From NCBI RefSeq assembly GCF_019393635.1, contig NC_057861.1, positions 85,243,827 through 85,307,826 on the forward strand: a DNA stretch of 64,000 nucleotides, in the 5' to 3' direction. Positions 56,276 through 64,000 of the stretch are shown piece after piece. The notes under the pieces were generated by a model, which made no database searches, had not been told where the DNA came from, and saw only the letters and a list, made by a program, of their open reading frames with translations. Both the position numbers and the translations under genes were made by a program. How positions within the stretch are numbered: the first letter of the stretch is position 1; every line of letters starts with the position of its first letter. The stretch comes from Dromiciops gliroides (Eukaryota > Chordata > Mammalia > Microbiotheria > Microbiotheriidae).

Positions 56276-57150
56276 ATCACAGGAACCCTGCTCACAGCTG
56301 ACATATGCAGATAACTTCCCCCCTCTTGTGCACTGAGATTTGTCCCTGAAAGTCATAATCCAGTAGAACTATGTAAAATAATGACAAAAATGTAAAATGT
56401 GACCAGATTTCAGATGTGCCCCCATAGGATATGAAAAAAATTTAATGAATTTCACATCTACAGGTAGAATATTGGATGGGTGTGTGTATGTGTCGGGGGT
56501 GGGGGGTATTTCCTGGGTTAGAATGAAGGGATCAGAAAAATCCAGCCATGTGAGGGTGTAGGAAGCCAAAGAAACAGCAGATGTAGTCAGAGACAGAAGG
56601 ACAAATCAGGAGACCCAGACAGTAAAACTCAAGTTGATGGTTCAAGAAAAAAAAAATGGCTATTATGAGAGGGGGGGCGGGGAGGAAAAAGAAGAAGGAG
56701 AAGGAGGAGGTGGGGGAAAGTGAGGGCAGAAAAATGTTAGTATATGTTCAGAGGGCCAGCCTGCCTAATGCAAGCCGCATGCATATAGCCTAAAAAAGTC
56801 AAAATCTCTATTGGAAATAAAGAAGAAATGACACTTAAATGTCAATGACCAAAGAACTATTTAGCTAATAGTGTTAAGCTACCCAAGTTACCATATATAT
56901 GTAGCCCATCCTTACAAGAAAAAGAGTGGTGTCATTACAATCAATAAAAGGAAGCATCTTCACCCTAGTCTAGCCTGACCTTTCTCTTTTCTGAATGAAT
57001 GAACCACTATTGGCTCTACTATTCATTTGGGCACCTATGCCCAAATGTCTTGCATTGTTATTCTTCTGTTTTGTGTATCTGCTTCCCACTGAGACTATAA
57101 TCTCCTCAAAGGCAGGAATTAGGTTTAAATACATCTTTTGTAAGTATAAT
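56276..57150. other. Intronic sequence without recognised feature
   Basis: Includes a G/A-rich low-complexity stretch at 56667-56722. No exon or repeat family seen. Confidence 0.4.
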
Positions 57151-57655
57151 AATGGCTGCTGTTGCTCAATCATGTCCAACTCTCTGTGACCCCATTTTGG
57201 GTTTTCTTGGCAAAGATACTGGAATGGTTTGCCATTTCCTTCTCCAGCTCATTTGACAGATGACAAAATGAAGGCAGAGTTAAGTGACTTTTCCAGGGTC
57301 AAACAGCTAATAAGTTTCTGAGGGCAAATTTGAATTCAAGAAGACAAGTCTTCTTGACTCCAGGCCTGGCATTCTAGCCACTGAGTCACTCAGCTGTCCT
57401 ATAATAATGATCAACAGCTGAATTTCTATAGCACTTCAAGATTTGCAAAATGTTTAACATATATTATCTCCTTTGATCCTCACCATAATCTTATGAGGTA
57501 GATGCTATTAATATCTCCACCTGACAGATAAGGAAACTGAGGCTCAGAAAAGTTGAGTGACTTGCCCAGGGTCTGACAGTAAGTTTCTGAGGCAGGTTTT
57601 GAATTCAGGTCTTTTTTACTCCAAGTCCAGTGTTCTATCCACTAAGTTATGCTGC
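57150..57655. repeat. MAR1-like SINE (minus) then CORE-SINE (plus)
   Basis: 57150-57400: CAATCATGTCCAACTCTCTG and TTTTGGGTTTTCTTGGCAAA. 57403-57655: CTGACAGATAAGGAAACTGA, AGTGACTTGCCCAGGGTC. Confidence 0.8.
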
Positions 57656-57662
57656 CTCTTAA

Positions 57663-57680
57663 CCCCCCCCCCCCCCCCCC
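57663..57680. repeat. Poly-C run
   Basis: About 17 consecutive C. Confidence 0.9.
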
Positions 57681-58147
57681 GTCCCATCCCCTCCTACCTC
57701 TCAAGACACACAAGTAGCTTCTAACACAGTCCTACTCTTGCATTAGGTGTTCAGAAATACTTACTGAAGTCAACCATGCCCAGACTAATAATGACGAAGA
57801 ACTAATGGAGAAGTATTAGAATTTATTCTGTCACTCCCTTCTCAGCAAGCTAATCCAGAATACTTTCAGGGAAACCATAATGGCACCTTGGGGTGATTTC
57901 CTTCCCTACCCCACTTGACAATTTCCTGTCTATTACTCCCCTAACCCTGAGATTTATGATTTAGGAACCAAGGCAAGTGAATACCACCTATTCTTTTATT
58001 CTCTGCAATGCTGGTGATTCCAACAATAGCAAGGACTGATGGTGTACACATTGCTGAATAACCCCTATATAAGATACAATTGAATAGCTATCATCCCACC
58101 AATAATATGTTTACATTGAGAGAACCATAATATATCTATCCTCTTAC

Positions 58148-58669
58148 CTACAGTCAGTGATTCAAACAACCGGTGGATAATTTTGATGTCCATCACAATT
58201 CCCGATTCCTGTATTCTCTTCACAAAATCATCCAGATGCATATGCTTCTTTGGTAACTCAAAGTTTTTAACGTGGTCATCTACCTTCGTGACTTCTCTTG
58301 GTTTTTCTATTATTTCACTAATGAGTCTTTTGAGCTCGGGCTGCCGCTCAGCTTGGGAACGCTCAGAAGAAGACATTGACGCTACCATTCTATTTACAAG
58401 ATCGGCAGGAAAAATACTTATGTCTGTTTTGTATAGACTCTGAAAATCTGAAAGTGCACCCAGGAGTTTTCCTTGCATTAAATTAATGAGTCCTCGAAGG
58501 TAGAGATACCTAGCCAGCAGCACAGAGTTATCAGATGGTGGGAAATTGATAGCCTTACTCAGAAGGTTGATAAAATCAGCATAGTAGGAATTAACATACT
58601 GACTCATCAGTGGAAAATGTATTTCTGGTATCTTGAATGTGTACACTGATTTGGAGGTCAGCTTCGGAA
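58148..58669 (-). CDS. DENND3: DENND3 exon: helical region of the PHenn linker
   Basis: 522 nt, phase 1 to phase 1. The acceptor is TTTTAG before 58669 and the donor is GTAG/GTAAG. It encodes residues 68-241. Landmarks are [19 protein letters not shown], the Leu-rich helix [36 protein letters not shown], the charged [16 protein letters not shown] helix, and VKNFELP followed by [14 protein letters not shown]. These are characteristic DENND3 linker sequences and include the helical hairpin packed against the PH-like fold. The open frame runs on into the intron past the donor (to 58065); those residues are not coding. Length divisible by three means skipping would keep the frame. Confidence 0.94.
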
Positions 58670-58902
58670 CTAAAAGTCAATAACAACAACAAAAGATTAA
58701 AAGATTAACAAAACAAAAGATTAAAATAATTATTTTTATGTATTCAGCTATTTCACATAAGTAACCACCAAGTCGTTCACTTAGGGTGTTTTTAAAATAT
58801 TTATCTAAAAAGTCTAGGATTGCATATTTGAATTATAAAAAGTTTTAGCAGCATCCATCATCCTTTGGGAGAAGAAATGACAGAGATAAATCACTTTCAT
58901 AC

Positions 58903-59105
58903 CTGCATTATTGCCTTTACAACTATTCACAGTTTCTATTTTCCGAAGTGATGAATTCCTTGGGGGTAACTCAGGTATTGTTACTTCGCATAGATTTGGC
59001 ATGCTCATTACCATTCGTCTGTTAATTATGTTCTGAGGGGAAATTTTTCGAGAAGCCATTTTCTCAATCGTTGGTCTTCTTGGGCTTAAAAGCATGACAT
59101 TCATT
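58903..59105 (-). CDS. DENND3: DENND3 exon: phospho-regulated linker (first coding exon in window)
   Basis: 203 nt. The acceptor is TTTTCAG before 59105 and the donor is GCAG/GTATG. Reading starts with one base of an upstream codon and ends in phase 1. Encoded residues 1-67 of the visible part begin MNVMLLSPRRPTIEKMASRK and contain RRMVMSMPNL and PRNSSLRK. It is basic and low in secondary structure, as expected for the linker between the DENN module and the helical/PH region. Ser34 and Ser52 are 18 residues apart, the same spacing as the reported ULK sites Ser554 and Ser572 of human DENND3; the equivalence is my inference. The internal ATG at 59104 is not proposed as a start, because the upstream acceptor is good and the family has a long N-terminus. 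Confidence 0.9.
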
Positions 59106-59139
59106 CTGAAAAGAAAAATAAATCTTAAGTAACCATATT

Positions 59140-59287
59140 TTCTTTTTCTTTTTAGGGCAATGAGGGTTAAGTGACTTGTCCAAGGTCACACAGCTAGTTA
59201 AGTGTCAAGTGTCTGAAGCCGGCTTTGAACTCGGGTCCTCCTGAATCCTGGGCTGGTGCTTTATCCACTGCGCCACCTAGCTGCCCC
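59140..59287 (-). repeat. tRNA-derived marsupial SINE
   Basis: Minus-strand, AAGTAACCATATTTT duplicated, 35 bp upstream of the acceptor of exon 58903-59105 and in the sense of the transcript. Confidence 0.92.
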
Positions 59288-59699
59288 AAGTAACCATATT
59301 TTATAGATGTGGCAACAGACTGAAGAATAACAAGTTATGATTCCTCAGAGGCCAATGTGAATGGGAGAAATTAGAGCCCTTAATGAAAAGGCAAAACTAT
59401 ATAATTAGAGTTGATCAATGACCATTTATTAAGTACCTACTATGTCTGCTGTGCCAGACCATGATAACTAACATCTAAAACTTAACCTCTATCCAAAAAG
59501 AAAATTCAGAAACTTATCAGTGGTTGAAATCCTTAGCTCCAGAGCTAAGGGATTCTTAACACTTTTTGGGTTATTGATCACTTTGATTGTCTAGTGAATC
59601 CTATGTATCTTGTCTTAGAATGTTTCTAAATGCATAAAATAAAATACATAGGATTGCAAAGGAAACTACTTGGTTTAATTTAATTTAGTTATTTGTATT

Positions 59700-60175
59700 G
59701 AATGAAAAGCTCAAGCAGGATGACTTCAGAAAGGCTTGGAAAGACTTGTATGAACTGATGTGTAGTGAAGTGAGCAAAACCAAGAGAAGGTTGTGCACAG
59801 CGACAGCAATATTGTTTAATGAAGAATTGTGAATAACTTAACCATTCTCAGCAATACAATTTGATCCAGGACAATCCCAAAGGACTAATGATGAAATATA
59901 CTATCTACCTCCAAAGAAAGAACATCTGATATTGACTGAACACCGACTATTTTTCACTTTCATTTTTAAATTTTATTCACATTTCCTTGTATAAAATGAC
60001 TAATATGGTAATGTTTTACATAATTGCACATGTGCAGCCTATATCTGAGTGCTTACAGCCTCAGGGAGGGAGGAAGGTAGGAATAAAGTTTGGAACTCAA
60101 AACTATAAATAAAAATGTTTATTATTTTTTAAAAAGAAAAAGAAAAGATAGTCATCAAAATATTTAAAAAAAAAA
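59700..60175 (+). repeat. Marsupial L1 3' end
   Basis: AAGGCTTGGAAAGACTTGTA, AGCAATATTGTTTAATGAAG, ending AAATAAAAATGTTTATT. Confidence 0.8.
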
Positions 60176-60186
60176 CAATTTCATAG

Positions 60187-60345
60187 CGGGGCAGCTAGGT
60201 GGCGCAGTGGATAGAGCACCAGCCCTGGATTCAGGAGGACCTGCGTTCAAATCCAGCCTCAGACACTTGACACTTACTAGCTGTGTGACCCTTGGGTAAG
60301 TCACTTAACCCCAATTGCCTCACCAAAACAAAACAAAATAAAAAC
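60187..60345 (+). repeat. tRNA-derived marsupial SINE
   Basis: Full-length, CAATTTCAT duplicated. Confidence 0.9.
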
Positions 60346-60520
60346 CAATTTCATGGGTCCCAGAATAAGAACTCATATTCTAAACAAATCCAATTTAAGA
60401 TATTTGGGGCTTAACATTTCAACAGACTCTCACCAAACACTCAATGTGGGTTTAACAGTTTAAGCATGATTAGGTATTTGTTCTGGGAAAATTCTAAAAA
60501 GGATTATTAAGAGAGAAGGT

Positions 60521-60685
60521 GGGGGCGGCTAGGTGGCGCAGTGGATAAAGCACTGGCCCTGGATTCAGGAGTACCTGAGTTCAAATCCGGCCTCAGACAC
60601 TTGACACTTACTAGCTGTGTGACCCTGGGCAAGTCACTTAACCCCCATTGTCCCGCAAAAAAAAAAAAAAAATTAAAAAAAAAAA
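60521..60685 (+). repeat. tRNA-derived marsupial SINE
   Basis: Full-length with long A/T-rich tail. Confidence 0.9.
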
Positions 60686-61159
60686 AGATGGTATGTGAAA
60701 AGAAAATCAGTAATTTCAAAGAACATGGTTCCACAAAGAACAGGCTATGCTAGACTATCCTATTTTCTTTGTTAACAGAACTGGTAAACTAATAGATGAA
60801 GGGAAGAATGCTGTGGTTATAGTTTCCCTAGATTTCAGCAAAGCTTTTGACAAAGTATCTCATATTATTCCTGTAGAGAAGATGGGGAATGACAGACTAC
60901 ATGACGATACAATTACACGGATTCAGAGCTGGGTGGATGACCAGACTCCAAGAGTAGCCATTAGTGGTTAAATGTTGACACGGCAGGAAGTCTGCAGGAG
61001 AGCTTGCCAGGAATGTATGGGGCCCTATGCTGTTTATCAGTGACTTAAGTAAAGGCATGGATGGCATGCTAATCAAATTTGTCGATAACACAAATCTGGA
61101 AGGGATCGCTAATACAGTGGATGACAGTCAGGACACAAAAGAGCCTTGACAGGCTAGAG

Positions 61160-61301
61160 CAGGGATCAGAAAACTCCTGTTTTCACCCACAAGCTAAGAA
61201 TAGCTTTTTATATTTTAAAATCAGGTTTAATTGTATTTAAAAGCATAAAAAACATTCTCAACTCATGGACTTTATAAGAACAGGCAACTGGCCAGCCCCT
61301 A
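61160..61301 (+). repeat. Small hAT-like element in CR1/L3
   Basis: 142 bp, from CAGGGATCAGAAAACTCC to GGCCAGCCCCTA, with near-matching 8-bp flanks GGCTAGAG (61152-61159) and GGCTGGAG (61302-61309). Confidence 0.75.
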
Positions 61302-61548
61302 GGCTGGAGAACGTTGGGCTGAATGAAATAGAATAAAAATATAGAAATAAATGTAAAATTTTGTATCTGCATACAAAAAAATCTACTTTATAAGTACAAA
61401 GTTGGATATGGGGAGGGAAGTGAGGAGGAAATGCAACTGTTTTGAAAAATATCCAAAGTTTTAGTGGACTGAAAGTTCATTGAGTTGGTATTATAATGTT
61501 GAAGCCAACCCCCCCCCCAATTATTGTTAATGCAAGAAAGTCATACCT

Positions 61549-61710
61549 TGGGGGCAGCTAGGTGGTGCAGTGGATAAAGCACCGGCCCTGGATTCAGGAG
61601 TACCTGCATTCAAATCCGGCCTCAGACACTTGACCCTTACTAGCTGTGTGACCCTGGGCAAGTCACTTAACCCCCATTGCCTCACAAAAACAAAACAAAA
61701 CAAAAACTAC
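61549..61710 (+). repeat. tRNA-derived marsupial SINE
   Basis: Full-length, GTCATACCT duplicated, inside the CR1/L3 element. Confidence 0.92.
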
Positions 61711-62159
61711 ACAAAAAGAACGTCATACCTCTCAGTAATAAAGAGGTGATAGTGTCACTGTACTCTTTCATCATCAGAACTCATCTAGAACAGTGTTCAG
61801 TCTGGGGATTTTAAGATTCCCAGAGGAGGGGCAACCAGGATGATCCAGAGTCTTGAGTCTATGACACATGAGGACTTGTTGAAGGAACTGAGTACGTTTA
61901 GCATGGTGAAGACAAGACTTACGGGAGACATGATAATTGTCTTCAAGTATCTGAGAGGCTGTCAAGTGGAGGAGAGATTAGACATGTTCTCCTTGGCCCC
62001 AGAGGACAGAACTAGGAGCAATTTAGTGGAGGGCACAGAGAGATCAATGTAGGCTGGATGTCAGCATAAACATAATAATTAGAGCTGCGCCAAGTAGAAT
62101 GGGTTGCCTTAAGAGAGGGTAGGTTCTTCTTCTTGGCCAGCTTCAAGCAGAGATTTCTG

Positions 62160-62385
62160 GGGAGGTAGGTGGCACAGTTGATAGAGTACTGGGCCAGGAG
62201 TCTGGAAGACCTGAGTTCAAATCCAACCCCAGATACCTCCTATTTGTGTAACCCTGGCAAGTCACTTAACCTGTCTCAGTTTGTTCAGCTGTAAGTTAGG
62301 GATAATAAATTAGACTGACCTCCTAGGGCTGTGAGAATCAAATGTCTGGAACATAATAGGGATTTAATAAAGATTTATTTTCTCC
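62160..62385 (+). repeat. CORE-SINE (MIR/THER type)
   Basis: GACCTGAGTTCAAATCCAAC and the CATAATAGGGATTTAATAAA tail. Confidence 0.75.
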
Positions 62386-62479
62386 CTCCCTTCCTTAGTT
62401 GTCTGATATATCACAGTAGGAATTCCTTTTGTGTATGATTGCTACTGAGATAAGCTTCCAACTCTCAAATTCTGTGATT

Positions 62480-62920
62480 CTGTGATGCATACAGGAAAGA
62501 CTAAATGGATGCAGAATATCCATTGCCCTGACAGTGATATGAAGTTAGATGGACAGCTCATCCATCAGTATACATATCTTGGACAGATACTGCAAATGAA
62601 CAATATGAGCCAATAGAAAGAAGAGAGCAGGCAATGGCCTTTGGGAAATTAAAAAAAGTTTCTTTAATGATTCTCAGATTCTCCTCAAAACAAAAGCCAA
62701 TCTTTTTAACATCCATATTCTTCTGGTGATGTTTTGGGCAATAAATCATGGATTATTACAGTCTCTGAAGAAATGAAGTTAAGGGGGTTTTGGAGAGGTT
62801 GTGGTAGGTATGATAGACTCTACTACATTACAAATGAAGAATTATGAAGGACAAGCAGGATAAAAGTTGTCATCAGAAGAAAGAACATGACTGAGAGAGA
62901 ACCAATGGACAGTCTATGTA
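62480..62920 (+). repeat. RTE-type LINE fragment
   Basis: Plus-strand frames give KLDGQLIHQYTYLGQILQM, FGKLKKVS, ILLKTKANLFNIHILLVMF and RVKVVIRRKNMT-like pieces, the C-terminal part of RTE polyproteins, with frameshifts. Source type for the MAR1-like SINE tails (known of the families). Confidence 0.7.
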
Positions 62921-63011
62921 CTCAAAGGGTGTCCATAAAATGTCAAGAGAATAACAAATGGTTCCCTGCTTATTTAGGTGGGTTTTTGATGGAGGATTAA
63001 TGGGAAGATGT

Positions 63012-63170
63012 GTAGGGGGGCAGCTAGATGGTGCAGTGGATAGAGCACCGGCCCTGGATTCAGGAATACCTGAGTTCGAATCCGGCCTCAGACATTTAAC
63101 ACTAGCTGTGTGGCCCTGGGCAAATCACTTAATCCCAACTGCCTCACCAAAAAAAAAAAAAAAAAAAAGA
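63012..63170 (+). repeat. tRNA-derived marsupial SINE
   Basis: Full-length, AAGATGTGTAGG duplicated. Confidence 0.92.
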
Positions 63171-63334
63171 TGTGTAGGAAGTCCCCTAAATTATACTCTG
63201 CATTGCAGGAGGGAGTACTCACAATGATGAGATCACAAGTACATTGTATCAGGATATAAGGGCAACATTTCTATTAAAGTGAAAAGTAGATGGTATGCAT
63301 ATTTTACTATGTATACAAGAGACAGTATTTAACT

Positions 63335-63510
63335 CACATAGTACAACCAAATCAATAAGGTACCAGGGATCAGAAGACCTGGATTCAAATCCTGGGCCTG
63401 TCATGTACCAACCAACTGTATGACACTGCCCATGCTGCTTCATCACTCCAAGCCTCAGTTGTACAGAACAGAATACCACCTGCCCAGACCATCACAAAGG
63501 ATGATTTTGA
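63335..63510 (+). repeat. CORE-SINE (decayed)
   Basis: AGACCTGGATTCAAATCCTG and TTTTGAGGATCAAAGGGGC. Confidence 0.6.
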
Positions 63511-63519
63511 GGATCAAAG

Positions 63520-64000
63520 GGGCTACTCAAATGGACCTATGATCTCATTGATTTGGGAGTGCATTCCAATGATATAGCCCACAACCCACATATTCTTGCC
63601 CATTCTATGTAACTCTTGTCCATGTGCTTCCAGAAATTTATGATAGGAAGTTTGCCCCTTGTGTTAGAGACCTTCCTGTTTTCTTTCTGACATTAACAGT
63701 CTTCCAGAGGATCACACCAGCTGTCTACCTGCTATTCTCAACCATATGAAGAGTCCATCTTCTTTTCCATCTTTTTTTTTTTTTGGTAAGCATCAAGTGA
63801 GATAGCATTTAGCACAATGCCTGGCACATAGTATGTGCTTACTAAGTGCTTGGTCCTTTCTTTCTTCCCCATCCTACATTTCTAGGATTATATATTTTAT
63901 TCGCATTCTTCTATTTTCTCATTGGCTCCAGAAAGCTCATACACACAACATGTCACTCTGTGTGCCAATGTACCTTCTGTGGGAGATTAAATTTTTAATT
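63520..64000. other. Intronic sequence, nothing firmly recognised
   Basis: The only hint is a CORE-SINE/L2-like tail at 63785-63860 (GCACAATGCCTGGCACATAG). No DENND3 exon found. Confidence 0.4.

Larger units (their letters stand above)
17665..59105 (-). other. DENND3: DENND3 locus, 3' two thirds (12 coding exons)
   Basis: Overview of the only gene. Exons in transcript order: 59105-58903, 58669-58148, 47972-47713, 43521-43351, 40736-40607, 38588-38481, 35971-35832, 34172-34012, 31452-31313, 24940-24822, 24714-24577, 17865-17665. They total 2293 nt: one base ending an upstream codon, 763 codons and a TAA stop. All borders are AG/GT and all phases join. Known of the family: DENND3 activates Rab12 and links autophagy signalling to membrane traffic through an N-terminal DENN module, a PH-like PHenn domain and a C-terminal WD40 propeller. 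The DENN module is outside this window. Identification rests on recognising the linker, PHenn and WD40 sequences as orthologous to mammalian DENND3; no search was run. Confidence 0.93.
59541..60385 (+). repeat. hAT-like element broken by L1 3' end and SINE
   Basis: GGGATTCTTAACACTTTTTG to ATAGGATTGCAAAGGAAAC (59541-59690), then L1 3' end at 59700-60175, SINE at 60187-60345, and the hAT-like end TTTCATGGGTCCCAGAATAA. Confidence 0.6.
60730..62155 (+). repeat. CR1/L3 LINE with reverse-transcriptase remnant
   Basis: Plus strand. 60747-60971 still reads open with the reverse-transcriptase motif SLDFSKAFDKVSH and WVDDQTPRVAISG. It continues with FVDNTNLEGIANTVDDSQD-like coding, and the CR1/L3 3' end is at 61790-62110 (GGGCAACCAGGATGATCCAG, CTTCAAGTATCTGAGAGGCT). 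Interrupted by a hAT-like element (61160-61301) and a SINE (61549-61710). Dead copy. Confidence 0.78.

Noticed and set aside
58065..58147. Open frame continuing past the DENND3 helical exon
   Set aside because: GTAAG at 58147 is a strong donor, the phase fits the next exon, and residues beyond it do not look like DENND3.
59104..59104. ATG at 59104 as the DENND3 start codon
   Set aside because: It lies one base inside an exon with a good acceptor, and the family has a DENN module upstream.
62558..62749. Minus-strand 63-codon frame as an upstream DENND3 exon
   Set aside because: It is the antisense of an RTE LINE fragment and has no fitting splice borders.
1..64000. Regularly spaced SINEs as a CRISPR-like array
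   Set aside because: The repeats are dispersed retroposons in both orientations with target-site duplications, in vertebrate DNA.
1..64000. SINE heads with A- and B-box-like motifs as functional tRNA genes
   Set aside because: They lack a foldable complete tRNA cloverleaf and carry A tails and target duplications.

Overview
The window is marsupial nuclear DNA. It is packed with a tRNA-derived SINE whose head reads GGGGCAGCTAGGTGGCGCAG and whose B-box-like block reads GAGTTCAAATCC. About fifty copies or pieces occur, most with an A-rich tail, many inside clear 9-17 bp target-site duplications. Alongside lie MAR1-like SINEs ending in ACAACAACAA, older CORE-SINEs (MIR/THER type), L2, CR1/L3, RTE and marsupial L1 3' ends, hAT-like fragments and several retroviral-type LTRs. 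This mix is known from marsupials. An Australian species is plausible, but the sequence alone does not fix it.

The only protein-coding gene I can support is on the minus strand: the 3' two thirds of DENND3, a DENN-family guanine-nucleotide exchange factor for Rab12. Twelve coding exons run from 59105 down to the stop codon at 17665-17667. All have GT/AG borders and every exon junction keeps phase. Together they encode the last 763 residues: a linker with candidate ULK phosphorylation serines, the helical hairpin and PH-like fold (PHenn), and a C-terminal WD40 propeller. The first DENN-domain exons lie beyond 64000. I saw no further coding exon in 59106-64000.

Layout: 1-15700 is downstream of DENND3 and consists of repeats, including one LTR family present four times (2604-9332), a perfect 18-bp hairpin at 8580-8621, and unique sequence. 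About 15700-17664 is the probable 3' UTR. From 17865 to 59105 are DENND3 exons and large introns holding repeats: two copies of a 345-bp LTR in opposite orientation, an 882-bp solo LTR, nested L2/L1/SINE stacks, a 265-bp purine tract and a decayed 73-82-bp tandem repeat. 59106-64000 is upstream intron with a CR1/L3 element broken by a small hAT element and a SINE, and an RTE fragment.

I found no exotic multi-gene system. The points most worth a second look are the perfect hairpin, the in-frame 108-nt exon enclosed by inverted SINEs, the inverted LTR pair around three WD40 exons, a CAGCAGCAG tandem splice acceptor, the decayed tandem repeat and two dispersed repeat families I could not name. 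Repeat borders are read by eye and may be off by some bases.
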